Below, one piece after another: positions 52,901-63,791 of a DNA stretch of 64,000 nt. The number at the start of each line of letters is the position of its first letter. Positions within the stretch are counted from its first letter, which is position 1. Origin of the DNA: an uncultured Rhodobacter sp. (lineage in GTDB: Bacteria; Pseudomonadota; Alphaproteobacteria; Rhodobacterales; Rhodobacteraceae); contig CAMFII010000001.1 of the NCBI GenBank assembly GCA_945952585.1, forward strand, positions 124,001 to 188,000, written 5' to 3'. A model generated the notes under the pieces. The model was not told the origin of the DNA, ran no database searches, and worked only from the letters and a program-made list of their open reading frames with translations. The position numbers and the translations under genes were made by a program.

Positions 52901-53998
52901 ATGTCCGGCTCCCCACCCGTGATCGAGATTGCCGGTGTCTGGCTGCCCAACAAGGGCGCCGAACTCATGGCACATACGGTGGTTGATGAACTCGGCCGTC
53001 GCCTGCCAGGGGCGCGCTTCGTTTCGACCCCGCAAGGGAACGAAGCCGAACGTCGCGCCATCGGGATACCGGGGGTGGTCCGGCCCGACCGAAAGCTGGA
53101 TCTGCCGGAGCTGTCCAGGCTCCGCCAGCTTATGCGACCGGTCCGCGTCAGCCATGTGATAGACATTTCCGGCTTTGGCTACGGAGATCACTGGGGTGTC
53201 GACAAGGCGAGGCGCCGGGCAGGCAGGCATGTCCGCGCCGGCCGACCGGTCTATCTGCTGCCGCAGGCATTCGGCCCATTCGAAGACCGGGCGCTCGCCG
53301 ATGAAATGCGCTTCATCGTGGCGGGCGTCCGCTTCGTCGCGGCCCGCGACCGGACATCGCGAGATCACCTTCTGGATTTGGCCCCCGGGCGGGAAATACG
53401 GCTCTTGCCGGACATCACCCTGTCGCTTGATCTGACAAGGCGCCTGAAAGCCGGACCGCCGTTCGGAGCCCTGATCGCCAATGCCAAGTCAAGTGAGGGT
53501 GGCATCATCGACGAGACCGGTCTGGTGACGCTGTATGCCCGACTTGCCGCCCTGATGAGGGCAAGCGGGCTCGAACCGCGCATCGTCCTGCATGAGCCGA
53601 TCGCAGATCGTGCGCTGTCTGAACGGATTGCGGCGGCGGCGGGGCTTGCCGTCGACGATCTCGGCGACGCGCGGGACATCAAGGCGCATCTCGCGAATGC
53701 GCGCATGGTCATCACCGGCCGGTTCCACGGTCTGGCGAATGGTCTGTCCATGGGCGTTCCCTGCCATGCAATCAGCTGGTCGCACAAATACGGCGAGCTT
53801 CTCGACGATTTCGGTCGGCCAGACGCGCTGTTCACCGGCGATTCGGACGACTTCTGCCGCAGGGTCGAGGCGGAACTTTCGGATGCCTCGCGCCGGGCGC
53901 AGGAGCAAGAGCGCCTGTGCCAGGTCGCACTGGCCAAGAAGGTCGAACTGGAGGCGATGTGGGATCAGATCGCCGAAGACATTCAGGCGACAGCCTGA
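52901..53998 (+). CDS. Polysaccharide pyruvyl transferase family protein
   Basis: A 365-aa member of the family that adds pyruvate ketals to surface sugars (CsaB/ExoV group). It has LPNKGAELMAHTVVDEL near the start, the central VYLLPQAFGPF, and the C-terminal ARMVITGRFHGLANGLSMGVP that forms the PEP-binding loop. No signal peptide; it acts in the cytoplasm or at the inner membrane. No other exopolysaccharide gene is near, so its substrate is unknown. ATG 52901 is the best start; the longer frame from 52814 reads poorly. Confidence 0.82.
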   Translation: MSGSPPVIEIAGVWLPNKGAELMAHTVVDELGRRLPGARFVSTPQGNEAERRAIGIPGVVRPDRKLDLPELSRLRQLMRPVRVSHVIDISGFGYGDHWGVDKARRRAGRHVRAGRPVYLLPQAFGPFEDRALADEMRFIVAGVRFVAARDRTSRDHLLDLAPGREIRLLPDITLSLDLTRRLKAGPPFGALIANAKSSEGGIIDETGLVTLYARLAALMRASGLEPRIVLHEPIADRALSERIAAAAGLAVDDLGDARDIKAHLANARMVITGRFHGLANGLSMGVPCHAISWSHKYGELLDDFGRPDALFTGDSDDFCRRVEAELSDASRRAQEQERLCQVALAKKVELEAMWDQIAEDIQATA

Positions 53999-54013
53999 GG
54001 CGCAGCCTGCGCC
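53999..54013. terminator. Small hairpin between convergent genes
   Basis: GGCGCA (53999-54004) pairs with TGCGCC (54008-54013) across GCC, filling the whole 15-base gap between the pyruvyltransferase stop and the sdhB stop. It may serve as a bidirectional terminator, though no T-tract is present. Confidence 0.3.
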
Positions 54014-54793
54014 CTAGACCACCCGCTCGACCATCATCTTCTTGATCTCGGCAATCGCCTTGGCCGGGTTCAGTCCCTTGGGGCAGGTCTTGGCGCAGTT
54101 CATGATCGTATGGCAGCGATAGAGCTTGAAAGGGTCCTCAAGGTTGTCGAGCCGCTCGCCCGTCGCTTCGTCGCGGCTGTCGATGATCCAGCGATAGGCG
54201 TGGAGCAGTGCCGCCGGGCCGAGGTACTTGTCACCGTTCCACCAGTAGCTCGGGCACGAGGTCGAGCACGAGGCACACATGACGCATTCATAAAGGCCGT
54301 CTAGCTTCTTGCGGTCTTCGATCGACTGGCGCCATTCCTTCTCGGGGCGGTTGGTCTTGGTTTCGAGCCAGGGCATGATCGAGGCGTGCTGCGCGTAGAA
54401 ATGCGTGAGGTCCGGGATCAGGTCCTTGATGACCGGCATGTGCGGCAGCGGGTAGATCTTTACGTCGCCCTTGATCTCGTCGAGGCCATAGATGCAGGCC
54501 AGCGCGTTGATCCCGTCGATGTTCATCGCGCAGGAGCCGCAGATCCCTTCCCGGCAGGAGCGGCGGAAGGTCAGGGTCGGGTCGACCTCGTTCTTGATCT
54601 TGATGAGCGCGTCCAGAACCATCGGGCCGCACTTGTCCATGTCGAGGAAATAGGTGTCGACCCGCGGGTTTTCGCCGTCGTCCGGGTTCCAGCGGTAGAT
54701 GTGGAAGGCGCGCACGTTCTTTGCGCCTGCGGGCTTGGGCCAGGTCTTGCCGGTGCGGACCTTGGAGTTCTTGGGAAGCGTGAACTGGACCAT
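54014..54793 (-). CDS. sdhB: Succinate dehydrogenase iron-sulphur subunit
   Basis: Carries electrons from FAD to quinone in respiratory complex II. The 259-aa protein has the [2Fe-2S] site [12 protein letters not shown] with an N-terminal partner cysteine, the [4Fe-4S] motif [13 protein letters not shown] and the [3Fe-4S] region [23 protein letters not shown] lies 7 bases before ATG 54793. It is the last gene of the sdh operon, separated from sdhA by three small lipoprotein genes, an arrangement typical of Rhodobacteraceae. Confidence 0.97.
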   Translation of the reverse strand: MVQFTLPKNSKVRTGKTWPKPAGAKNVRAFHIYRWNPDDGENPRVDTYFLDMDKCGPMVLDALIKIKNEVDPTLTFRRSCREGICGSCAMNIDGINALACIYGLDEIKGDVKIYPLPHMPVIKDLIPDLTHFYAQHASIMPWLETKTNRPEKEWRQSIEDRKKLDGLYECVMCASCSTSCPSYWWNGDKYLGPAALLHAYRWIIDSRDEATGERLDNLEDPFKLYRCHTIMNCAKTCPKGLNPAKAIAEIKKMMVERVV

Positions 54794-54796
54794 CTC

Positions 54797-55153
54797 TTAC
54801 CCTTTCAGTTCCGGGCGTTTCGCGAACGGTGTGACCGGCGGCTGGCCGGATCTGCGGATCACACAGTCATTGTATTGCTGGGCGGGGTCGACCCGCGATG
54901 CGACCGGCACGGTGGTCGAGACGGCAACGCCGGTGCCGCCCCATCCGCCATAGCCGGGGCCACCCCAGCCCCAGCCGCCGTAACCTGTCCCGACCCCGAA
55001 CGTGACCGCGGTATTCCCCGTGCTGCCGGACAAGACCTGCTGCACGCATTGCGCCTCGGCCAGATCGACCGGCACGGGCTTCGGCGGCGCGCATCCCGCC
55101 AGGGCAGCGGCCGCCCCGAGTGCGGAAGACCTAATGGCAGATGTCATGCGCAT
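54797..55153 (-). CDS. Glycine-rich lipoprotein in the sdh operon
   Basis: A 118-aa lipoprotein with a lipobox LAGC near residue 22. The mature part has a glycine- and tryptophan-rich stretch (GYGGWGWGGPGYGGWGG) and two cysteines (CVQQVL and DCVIRR) that may be disulphide-linked. The function is unknown. GAGG lies 7 bases before ATG 55153. It is separated from sdhB by 3 bases, so it is part of the sdhA-sdhB transcript. Confidence 0.7.
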   Translation of the reverse strand: MRMTSAIRSSALGAAAALAGCAPPKPVPVDLAEAQCVQQVLSGSTGNTAVTFGVGTGYGGWGWGGPGYGGWGGTGVAVSTTVPVASRVDPAQQYNDCVIRRSGQPPVTPFAKRPELKG

Positions 55154-55160
55154 GACGACC

Positions 55161-55481
55161 TCACAGTTGCGGCACTCCGAAGCCGAGCCCGTCGATGCAG
55201 GCAATGACATTCGGGCGCGCCATGATCTGACGCACGATGTCGACCGTTTCGCGGTTGACCGGGGCGGCTTCGTTCGCCGCGAGCGTCTTCACCTCGTCCT
55301 GGCTGGTATAGGTCATGGCGCAGATCGCGACGTACTTGGCCGAGCTCGCGGGAGCTGCCGTGGTGACGACCTGTATCAGGACCTTTTCGGCCGTCTCGAC
55401 TTCCGCCTTGTCGGACGACTTGCCTCCGACACAGGCGGCGAGGGGAAGAAATAGTGACAGGAGGATGGCGAGGCGCTTCAA
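55161..55481 (-). CDS. Lipoprotein in the sdh operon
   Basis: A 106-aa lipoprotein with the lipobox LAAC (residues 14-17). The mature part has CAMTYTSQDEVK and CIDGLGFG near the end. The TTG at 55481 overlaps the preceding stop (TTGA), which suggests coupling with the upstream gene. It is one of three small secreted proteins between sdhA and sdhB; the function is unknown. Confidence 0.65.
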   Translation of the reverse strand: MKRLAILLSLFLPLAACVGGKSSDKAEVETAEKVLIQVVTTAAPASSAKYVAICAMTYTSQDEVKTLAANEAAPVNRETVDIVRQIMARPNVIACIDGLGFGVPQL

Positions 55482-55801
55482 TTTGCCACCGCCGCTTTTG
55501 GCAGGGCCTGCAGACAGGCCGCAACTGGCTTTCTCTGCGCGACGGCCTTGACCGTGGTGACATGGTCCTGTGTCAGCCTACCCTGGTACGAAGTCCCGAA
55601 CTTGACGACCTCCAGCGGTTTCATCCCCTGCACAACGCAGGCAGCAGCCTGATCGGCTGGAAGGTCAGGCCGCTCGCCCGTCATCACTCTCGACACGCCA
55701 TCAAGCGCCTCGGTCCGCGAACCGCCATATATCCCGGCCCCAACCACAATGCAGCCGGACTGGCTGGACAGGACGAGACCAAGGACCGCCACCCGGACCA
55801 T
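55478..55801 (-). CDS. Probable lipoprotein in the sdh operon
   Basis: A 107-aa exported protein. The signal region is MVRVAVLGLVLSSQSGC; the residue at -3 (Gln) is unusual for a lipobox, so lipidation is not certain. It has a second cysteine pair (AACVVQG, AACLQAL). The ATG at 55801 lies just after the sdhA stop; an in-frame TTG at 55807 overlaps that stop. Its own stop overlaps the next TTG. The function is unknown. Confidence 0.6.
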   Translation of the reverse strand: MVRVAVLGLVLSSQSGCIVVGAGIYGGSRTEALDGVSRVMTGERPDLPADQAAACVVQGMKPLEVVKFGTSYQGRLTQDHVTTVKAVAQRKPVAACLQALPKAAVAN

Positions 55802-55803
55802 TC

Positions 55804-57612
55804 TCAATAGACCCGAGCCTTCGGTGCGATCTTCTTCAGGGAGATGCCGCCTTCGTCTTCGGTGGTCAGCGGCTCCAGATGCACTGGCCTGTAGGCGAGT
55901 TTCACATGGTCACCTTCGATCCAGGCGAGCGAATGCTTGCGCCAGTTCGCATCATCGCGGTTCGGATAGTCCTCGTGCGCATGGGCGCCACGGCTTTCCT
56001 TGCGCGCCTCGGCCGCCACGATCGTGGCCAGTGCGTTCGGCATCAGGTTGGTCAGCTCCAGCGTCTCCATCAGGTCCGAGTTCCAGACGAGGCTGCGGTC
56101 GGTGACCTGGATGTCGCCCATCTTGCCAGCGACGGCTTCCATTTTCGTCACGCCTTCGGCGAGGGTCTTGTCGGTGCGGAAGACCGCGGCGTCGGCCTGC
56201 ATCGTGCGCTGCATCTCCAGGCGCAATTCGGCGGTGGGTGTGCCGCCCTTCGCGTTTCGCAGGCCGTCGAACCGGTCAAAGGCCTTGTCCACACCGGCCT
56301 TGTTAAGCGGATGGTTCGGCGCGCCGGGCGTCAGGATCTCGCCCGCGCGGATCGCCGCGGCGCGGCCGAACACCACGAGGTCGATCAGGCTGTTCGAGCC
56401 GAGCCGGTTCGCGCCATGGACGCTGGCGCAGCCTGCTTCGCCCACGGCCATCAGGCCGGGGAAGATCGCATCCGGGTTGTCGGCGGTCGGGTTCAGCACC
56501 TCGCCCCAGTAGTTGGTCGGGATGCCGCCCATGTTGTAGTGGACGGTCGGCAGGACCGGGATCGGTTCCTTGGTCAGGTCGACGCCCGCGAAGATCCGCG
56601 CGCTTTCCGAAATGCCGGGCAGGCGCAGTTCCAGCGTCTCCTTCGGCAGGTGGTTCAGGTGCAGGTGGATGTGGTCCTTGTGCTCGCCCACGCCGCGGCC
56701 TTCGCGGATCTCCAGCGTCATGCAGCGCGAAACGACGTCACGGCTGGCAAGGTCCTTGTAGGTCGGCGCATAGCGCTCCATGAACCGTTCGCCGTTCGAG
56801 TTGGTGAGATACCCGCCCTCGCCCCGCGCGCCTTCGGTGATGAGGCAGCCCGAGCCATAGATGCCGGTCGGGTGGAACTGGACGAACTCCATGTCCTGCA
56901 GCGGCAGGCCAGCGCGCGCCACCATGCCGCCGCCATCGCCGGTGCAGGTATGGGCCGAGGTCGCGCTGAAATAGGCCCGGCCATAACCGCCGGTCGCCAG
57001 CACCACCATCTTGGCCGAGAAGACATGCATGGTGCCGTCGTCAAGCTTCCACGCCACGACGCCGACGCAGCGCTTGCCATCCTCGGACAGGATCAGGTCG
57101 AGCGCGAAATACTCGATGTAGAACTCGGCGTTGTTCTTCAGGCTCTGGCCGTAGAGCGTGTGCAGGATCGCGTGGCCGGTACGGTCTGCCGCGGCGCAGG
57201 TGCGCTGCACGGGCGGGCCTTCGCCGAACTCGGTGGTGTGGCCGCCGAACGGGCGCTGGTAGATCTTGCCCTGCTCGGTGCGGCTGAAGGGCACGCCGTA
57301 GTGTTCGAGCTCATAGACCGCCTTCGGCGCTTCACGCGCCAGGTATTCCATCGCGTCGGTGTCGCCCAGCCAGTCCGACCCCTTCACCGTGTCGTACATA
57401 TGCCATTGCCAGCTGTCGGGACCCATGTTGCCTAGGCTGGCCGCGATGCCGCCCTGTGCCGCGACGGTGTGGGATCGGGTCGGGAAGACCTTGGTCACGC
57501 AGGCCGTGCGCAGGCCCTGTTCGGCCATGCCGAGCGTGGCGCGCAGGCCCGCGCCACCGGCGCCGACAACCACGACGTCATAGACATGCGTCTCGTAAGG
57601 GTAAGCAGCCAT
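55804..57612 (-). CDS. sdhA: Succinate dehydrogenase flavoprotein subunit
   Basis: Oxidises succinate to fumarate with covalently bound FAD. The 602-aa protein has [12 protein letters not shown] near the N-terminus, the FAD-linking His in SHTVAAQGG, the substrate-binding HPTGIYGSG and the catalytic Arg region RGEGGYL. ATG 57612 has AAGGAAGAAA upstream. It lies between sdhD and the small lipoprotein genes. Confidence 0.98.
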   Translation of the reverse strand: MAAYPYETHVYDVVVVGAGGAGLRATLGMAEQGLRTACVTKVFPTRSHTVAAQGGIAASLGNMGPDSWQWHMYDTVKGSDWLGDTDAMEYLAREAPKAVYELEHYGVPFSRTEQGKIYQRPFGGHTTEFGEGPPVQRTCAAADRTGHAILHTLYGQSLKNNAEFYIEYFALDLILSEDGKRCVGVVAWKLDDGTMHVFSAKMVVLATGGYGRAYFSATSAHTCTGDGGGMVARAGLPLQDMEFVQFHPTGIYGSGCLITEGARGEGGYLTNSNGERFMERYAPTYKDLASRDVVSRCMTLEIREGRGVGEHKDHIHLHLNHLPKETLELRLPGISESARIFAGVDLTKEPIPVLPTVHYNMGGIPTNYWGEVLNPTADNPDAIFPGLMAVGEAGCASVHGANRLGSNSLIDLVVFGRAAAIRAGEILTPGAPNHPLNKAGVDKAFDRFDGLRNAKGGTPTAELRLEMQRTMQADAAVFRTDKTLAEGVTKMEAVAGKMGDIQVTDRSLVWNSDLMETLELTNLMPNALATIVAAEARKESRGAHAHEDYPNRDDANWRKHSLAWIEGDHVKLAYRPVHLEPLTTEDEGGISLKKIAPKARVY

Positions 57613-57625
57613 TTCGTTTCTTCCT

Positions 57626-57997
57626 TCAGAGCGCCAGGCGGACCAGGGCGAACAGCCCCACCGCGATGCAGGCGTAGCACAGGCAGGTCACGCCGATGAT
57701 GAGGGCCTTGCGGGTCAGACCGTGGGCGTAATCCTCGATCGCCACCTGCGCGCCGTTCTTGAAGTGGACAAAGCTCGTGACCAGGGTCAGGCCGGCGATG
57801 ATCGCCGGGAAGGGTCGGCCGAAGTATTCCAGCACCTCGGGATAGGGGGCGCCAAGGATCGACCCGAAGGTGAAGATGAACAGCGGGATCAGGATCGCCA
57901 GGGCGACCGCGCTGACCTGCATGTGCCAGAAATGCTCGGTCCCGGTCTTGGACGATCCCAGACCTTCCGCGCGCTTGCGATCGGTAAGATAGGCCAT
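57626..57997 (-). CDS. sdhD: Succinate dehydrogenase membrane anchor subunit
   Basis: A 123-aa anchor with three membrane helices (around residues 28-48, 61-80, 97-120). SVVHF-type histidine (TSFVHFKNG) may help ligate the haem, and [10 protein letters not shown] is the quinone-site helix. AAGGGG precedes ATG 57997. It is encoded between sdhC and sdhA. Confidence 0.94.
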   Translation of the reverse strand: MAYLTDRKRAEGLGSSKTGTEHFWHMQVSAVALAILIPLFIFTFGSILGAPYPEVLEYFGRPFPAIIAGLTLVTSFVHFKNGAQVAIEDYAHGLTRKALIIGVTCLCYACIAVGLFALVRLAL

Positions 57998-58007
57998 CTT
58001 CGCCCCT

Positions 58008-58391
58008 TCACAGAATGATGACGGTGAGGACGGTCAGCACGACCGAACCGATGATGACACCCCAGCCCAGCTTTTCCGCCGTTGGAATGTCCAGCCCGCG
58101 GCCACTGTCGTAGTAGAGGTGCCGCAGCCCGGCGAGGAAGTGATACCAGACCGCCCAGATCGAGCCGAAGAACACGAGCTTACCGAACCAGGACCGCAGC
58201 ACGGCGTCGGCGACGGCGAAGTAATCCGGCCCCGTTGCCGCGGCCAAAAGCCACCACACAATCAGGATCGCCGCCACGATCAGGCCGTTGCCAGTGATCC
58301 GCGTCAGGATCGACGTCACCGATGTCAATTGCTTGCGGTAGATCTGGATATGGGGGGAAAGCGGCCGGTTGCCCCGGTTCACGTCAGCCAT
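58008..58391 (-). CDS. sdhC: Succinate dehydrogenase cytochrome b556 subunit
   Basis: A 127-aa membrane subunit with three helices. The family motif RPLSPHIQIYR begins the protein and the haem-ligand region is FHxxxGxRHLYYD, seen as YHFLAGLRHLYYDSG. AGGGAG precedes ATG 58391; the open frame extends further upstream but that is not coding. It is the first gene of the sdh operon and is preceded by a paired GTGATCAC operator at 58560-58588. Confidence 0.95.
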   Translation of the reverse strand: MADVNRGNRPLSPHIQIYRKQLTSVTSILTRITGNGLIVAAILIVWWLLAAATGPDYFAVADAVLRSWFGKLVFFGSIWAVWYHFLAGLRHLYYDSGRGLDIPTAEKLGWGVIIGSVVLTVLTVIIL

Positions 58392-58559
58392 GGTCGGCTC
58401 CCTCGTTCTGGCGGGCCCGCACGGTTGCGATGCTGTGGCGGACCTGTAGCGGGATGGATCGATATCAATGCTGTGAATAGCGGATTTTTGCGGCATGTCA
58501 CGCCTCACGAACGACGCGGATGCTGCACGGCAGCGCAAATTCGCAAGATTTTTCGTTTT

Positions 58560-58588
58560 GTGATCACGATTTTCAAACCCGTGATCAC
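58560..58588. promoter_or_regulatory. Paired GTGATCAC palindromes upstream of sdhC
   Basis: GTGATCAC occurs at 58560-58567 and again at 58581-58588, centres 21 bases apart (two helical turns), 169 bases before sdhC. The same pair with the same spacing occurs upstream of sucC at 63792-63820. It looks like a cooperative operator of a dimeric regulator of TCA-cycle genes. The site lies in the mch-sdhC gap; no clear -35/-10 was identified. Confidence 0.75.
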
Positions 58589-58619
58589 GCCATGATCGAT
58601 TTGCGCGACTCGGTTAGCG

Positions 58620-59651
58620 CTAGCGGGGCATCAGGGCCCAGTAGTCGAGATCCAGCAGAACCTCCGGCAGGTATTTCCCGTCTTCACCCTTCAGCGCAAA
58701 GGGCGCGGCGCCATGCTTGACCGCGACCAGCCGCAGCCGGACGGCACCCACGCCCGGAGCGGTGGTTTCTGCCTTGTCCAGCACCTCGGACCAGGCGCGC
58801 ACGGTGTCGCCGGCGAAGCACGGATTGGCATGAGCTCCGGCGTTCAACGCGACGATCATCTGCGCGTTTGCGAGACCATTGAAGCTCAGCGCGCGGGCCA
58901 GGCTTATGACATGGCCACCATAGATCAGCCGCTTGCCGTCTTCGCGCTGCGTCGCGTCGAAATGGACCTTCGCCGTGTTCTGCCACAGGCGCGTGGCCAG
59001 CATGTGCTCGGCCTCTTCCACGGTGACGCCATCGACATGGTCGATCCGCTCGCCTACCGCATAGTCGCTCCAGCGATGCGGCTCGCCCGCCAGTGCGAAG
59101 TCATAGCGGCTGAAGTCGAGGCCCTTTGGCACCACCAGTGCCTCAGGGGTGAGCGCAGGCGCCAGCTTGGGCACCACCGCCTCGGGCGGGGCCACGTCGA
59201 GCTGCTTCTTCCGCACCATGACCCAGCGCACATACTCCAGCACGGCCTCGCCGCGCTGGTTCAGCCCGCGGGTGCGTACATAGACCACGCCCGATTTGCC
59301 GTTCGAGTTTTCCTTCAGCCCGATCACCGTCGATTCCGAGCGCAGCGTATCGCCCGGCCAGACCGGGGCCAGCCAGCGCCCCTCGGCATAGCCAAGGTTC
59401 GCCACCGCGTTCAGGCTGATATCCGGCACCGTTTTGCCGAAGACGGTGTGAAAGGCGATCAGATCATCCAGCGGCGACGCGGGCAGTCCGCTGGACCGGG
59501 CGAATTCGTCCGAGGAGTAAAGGGCGTGCCGGGCCGGGTAGAGCGCGTGGTACAGCGCCCGCTCACCCCCTGACAGGGTGCGCGGCACGGCGTGGACGAT
59601 GGTCTCGCCCAGTCGGTAGTCCTCGAAGAAACGGCCCGGATTGGTCTTCAT
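58620..59651 (-). CDS. mch: Mesaconyl-CoA hydratase (2-methylfumaryl-CoA hydratase)
   Basis: Reversibly hydrates mesaconyl-CoA to beta-methylmalyl-CoA in the ethylmalonyl-CoA pathway. The 343-aa protein has two MaoC (hot-dog) domains and begins MKTNPGRFFEDYRLGETIVH, nearly identical to the Rhodobacter enzyme. The hydratase region FARSSGLPASPLDD is present, and GGHVISLARALSFNG lies in the second domain. ATG 59651 is supported by length. It is preceded by the DUF1737 gene with a 1-base gap, and followed by the sdh operator region. Confidence 0.96.
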   Translation of the reverse strand: MKTNPGRFFEDYRLGETIVHAVPRTLSGGERALYHALYPARHALYSSDEFARSSGLPASPLDDLIAFHTVFGKTVPDISLNAVANLGYAEGRWLAPVWPGDTLRSESTVIGLKENSNGKSGVVYVRTRGLNQRGEAVLEYVRWVMVRKKQLDVAPPEAVVPKLAPALTPEALVVPKGLDFSRYDFALAGEPHRWSDYAVGERIDHVDGVTVEEAEHMLATRLWQNTAKVHFDATQREDGKRLIYGGHVISLARALSFNGLANAQMIVALNAGAHANPCFAGDTVRAWSEVLDKAETTAPGVGAVRLRLVAVKHGAAPFALKGEDGKYLPEVLLDLDYWALMPR

Positions 59652-59652
59652 A

Positions 59653-59856
59653 TCAGAGTTCGCCCAGCTTGAGGTCGGGATGGTATTCGCCCGGCACATC
59701 CTTCACGACGGCCTGCCCGCAGCGCATCACATTGTGCGCAGCATCAAAGGCGTACGTCGGGCCGCCGTGCAGTTCCCACCCGGCATTCAGGGCCTTGGTG
59801 ACCTTGTGGCAGAAGGCCGAGGTGTCATCCTCGGACAGGAAGCGGTAAAGTTTCAT
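59653..59856 (-). CDS. DUF1737-family small protein
   Basis: A 67-aa protein with the DUF1737 pattern (KLYRFLSEDDTSAFCHKV, LNAGWELHGGP). The function is unknown. It overlaps the NnrU-like gene by 4 bases (59853-59856) and lies one base from mch, so all three are probably co-transcribed. No Shine-Dalgarno is clear. Confidence 0.8.
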   Translation of the reverse strand: MKLYRFLSEDDTSAFCHKVTKALNAGWELHGGPTYAFDAAHNVMRCGQAVVKDVPGEYHPDLKLGEL

Positions 59857-60410
59857 CCGTAGGTTCCGATAAAGGGGTTGTGACCAAGCCAGATGTGAAT
59901 TCCGGCAATGATGGCGAAAAGCACGACCGTGCCGGCAAGGTTCATCAGGTCGCCCTTCACACCTCGGCCATCGGACGGACGTGCCCAGGGGCCGGCGTGG
60001 TTGATCGCCGCCATGGCGACCACCGCCCACAGGCCGATGCCGCCGAACAGCAGGATCGAGGCCAGGTCTCCGTTCACCAGAAGATGCGCCACCGACCAGA
60101 CGACCGTGCCGATCAACATCGGATGGCGCATCCGGGGATAGAGCGAGCCCTTGGTGCCGCCGACCCCGAAAAGGAAGACCGAGATCAGCATCAGCAGGTT
60201 GTTCAGATGGCCCATGCCGGGAAATGGCGTATAGACCGGCACGAAGTCCGCCCCGCGGTAGCCGATCACCATCAGCACGACCGAAATGGCCAAGGCCAGC
60301 GCAACCAGCCCCTTGCCGGGGTCGCCCAATGCCGCCCGCTGCGCAGGGGCAATCCGCTTGAACAGGTGGGCCAACCACCACAAGACGATGCCGAGGATTA
60401 GGAGTGTCAT
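59853..60410 (-). CDS. NnrU-family membrane protein
   Basis: A 185-aa polytopic protein (about five helices) of the NnrU family: HPMLIGTVVWSVAHLLVNGD and WLAHLFKRI are characteristic. In some species NnrU supports nitrite and nitric oxide reduction; the family also includes isoprenylcysteine methyltransferase-like enzymes. Here no denitrification gene is nearby, so the role is uncertain. It begins at ATG 60410. Confidence 0.82.
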   Translation of the reverse strand: MTLLILGIVLWWLAHLFKRIAPAQRAALGDPGKGLVALALAISVVLMVIGYRGADFVPVYTPFPGMGHLNNLLMLISVFLFGVGGTKGSLYPRMRHPMLIGTVVWSVAHLLVNGDLASILLFGGIGLWAVVAMAAINHAGPWARPSDGRGVKGDLMNLAGTVVLFAIIAGIHIWLGHNPFIGTYG

Positions 60411-60449
60411 CGCTGCCTCCGATCAGGTTGCCAGGTCCTACCCCTGCAC

Positions 60450-61304
60450 TTAATCCGCCATCGCCGCAATCGCCGCCGCGCGCGCCAGCGTTGCCTCGGC
60501 GGTGACGATATGCAGGTTCTCCACGATCCGGCCATCGACCACGGCCACTCCCTGCCCCGCGGCCTTGGCGGATTCGAAAGCCTCGATCTGCCGACGGGCA
60601 AGGTCGATCTCGGCCTGCGATGGCGCGAAGGCTTCGTTGGCGATGGCAAGCTGAGCGGGGTGGATCAGGGTCTTGCCATCAAAACCCATGTCGCGGCCCT
60701 GCTCGCATTCGGCCTTCAGGCCCTCCTCGTCCTTGAAGGCGTTGTAGACGCCATCTACGATGGTCAGCCCGTTGGCCTTGGCCGCCAGCAGGCACAGCCC
60801 GAGCCCGGTCTGGAGCGCCAGACGGTCAGCGCGGAAACGGCTGCCAAGCTCTTTGGCCAGGTCGTTGGTCCCCATCACCATGCCCCTGAGCTGCGGATGG
60901 GCGCCGATCGCGGCCGCGTTCAGCATCCCGGCCGCCGTCTCCATCATCGCCCAAAGGTCGACGCCGGGGGCCACCGCAGCAACGGCATCCAGATCGGCCG
61001 GAGACGACACCTTCGGCACCAGAAGCGCGTCGATCTTCGCGGTCGCGAAAGCAGCGGCGTCTGCCCGGCCCCACTCGGTATCGAAGCCGTTGATGCGGAC
61101 GATCTTCGCCCGGGCGCCGTAGTTAGCCTCTTCCATCACCTTGGCCAGAAGCGCGCGTGCCGCAGGCTTTTCTTCGGGCGAGACGGCGTCCTCAAGATCG
61201 AAGATGATCGCATCGGTCGCCAGCTCGCGCGCCTTTTCGAGCGCCCGCTCCTTAGAGCCAGGAATGTAAAGCACTGAACGCCAGGGCCGCGTCTGCTGGG
61301 TCAT
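60450..61304 (-). CDS. mcl2: HpcH/HpaI aldolase family, probable (3S)-malyl-CoA thioesterase
   Basis: A 284-aa TIM-barrel protein of the CitE-like lyase family. It has RSVLYIPGSK, IFDLEDAVSPEEK, the metal-binding Glu/Asp region, KVSSPADLDAV and WAMMETAAGM. In Rhodobacter Mcl2 hydrolyses (3S)-malyl-CoA to malate and CoA, completing the ethylmalonyl-CoA pathway; Mcl1 is the true lyase. Close linkage with mch, and its similarity to Mcl2, support thioesterase, but a lyase or another citramalyl activity cannot be excluded. ATG 61304 has AAGGTG upstream. Confidence 0.85.
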   Translation of the reverse strand: MTQQTRPWRSVLYIPGSKERALEKARELATDAIIFDLEDAVSPEEKPAARALLAKVMEEANYGARAKIVRINGFDTEWGRADAAAFATAKIDALLVPKVSSPADLDAVAAVAPGVDLWAMMETAAGMLNAAAIGAHPQLRGMVMGTNDLAKELGSRFRADRLALQTGLGLCLLAAKANGLTIVDGVYNAFKDEEGLKAECEQGRDMGFDGKTLIHPAQLAIANEAFAPSQAEIDLARRQIEAFESAKAAGQGVAVVDGRIVENLHIVTAEATLARAAAIAAMAD

Positions 61305-61479
61305 GATTCGCACCTTCGCAACTTTATTGCGCCACGAATGGCAGATTTGGCATTTTCAGCAAGGCCTGATTTGCCGCAATGCAGAAATTTCCAGCCAGCC
61401 GCGGCGACAGCGCCCGATTAACCAATGATGCAGAAACCTTGGGCAGGCTGATTTCGACCCCTGCCAGAAAGGTTGGACG

Positions 61480-61767
61480 ATGTGGCGCACTCTGCTTTAC
61501 CTTCTTCCGCTTCTCCCTGCCGGTTTTCCCTCGGCCGCAAGCGCGGGCTGTGACCTGCGGCCGGCAATCGTCGCCGATCTGACGGAACGGCTCGGCCAGA
61601 CTCGGCGGGGGCTCGGGGTCACGCAGGAACAGACAGTTCTGGAGCTTTTCGCGGCAGACGACGGCGGGTGGACCCTGATCGCCACGACGCCAAGCGGGAT
61701 CGCCTGCCCCGTCGCCAGCGGCCGAAGCTGGACCGATGCGGCCTTGGCCTTGCCGGCGCGGGGCTAG
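61480..61767 (+). CDS. Small secreted protein
   Basis: A 95-aa protein with a signal peptide (MWRTLLYLLPLLPAGFPSAASA, cleavage before GCDLRP). The mature part has two cysteines (GCDLRP and IACPVASG), probably disulphide-bonded, and a conserved GWTLIATTPSGIACP. I know no function, but proteins of this shape occur in the family beside this cluster. AAAGG precedes ATG 61480. It is divergent from mcl2; the 175-base gap holds both promoters. Confidence 0.75.
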   Translation: MWRTLLYLLPLLPAGFPSAASAGCDLRPAIVADLTERLGQTRRGLGVTQEQTVLELFAADDGGWTLIATTPSGIACPVASGRSWTDAALALPARG

Positions 61768-61771
61768 GCGG

Positions 61772-63673
<1,902 letters not shown>

Positions 63674-63696
63674 TCCGGGCAAAGCAACCGATCCAG

Positions 63697-63732
63697 AAAG
63701 GGCGGCCGGTGCGATCCGGCCGCCCTTTTTCA
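63697..63732 (+). terminator. Rho-independent terminator after mdh
   Basis: AAAGGGCGGCCGG (63697-63709) pairs perfectly with CCGGCCGCCCTTT (63716-63728) around a 6-base loop, and the second arm runs into further T residues. It ends mdh transcription about 25 bases beyond the stop. Confidence 0.92.
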
Positions 63733-63791
63733 TGCGCCGAGCTGAGTCGCGGCAGTCCGCAACACCGTTTGCGATAACAGAAATGCCAAAT

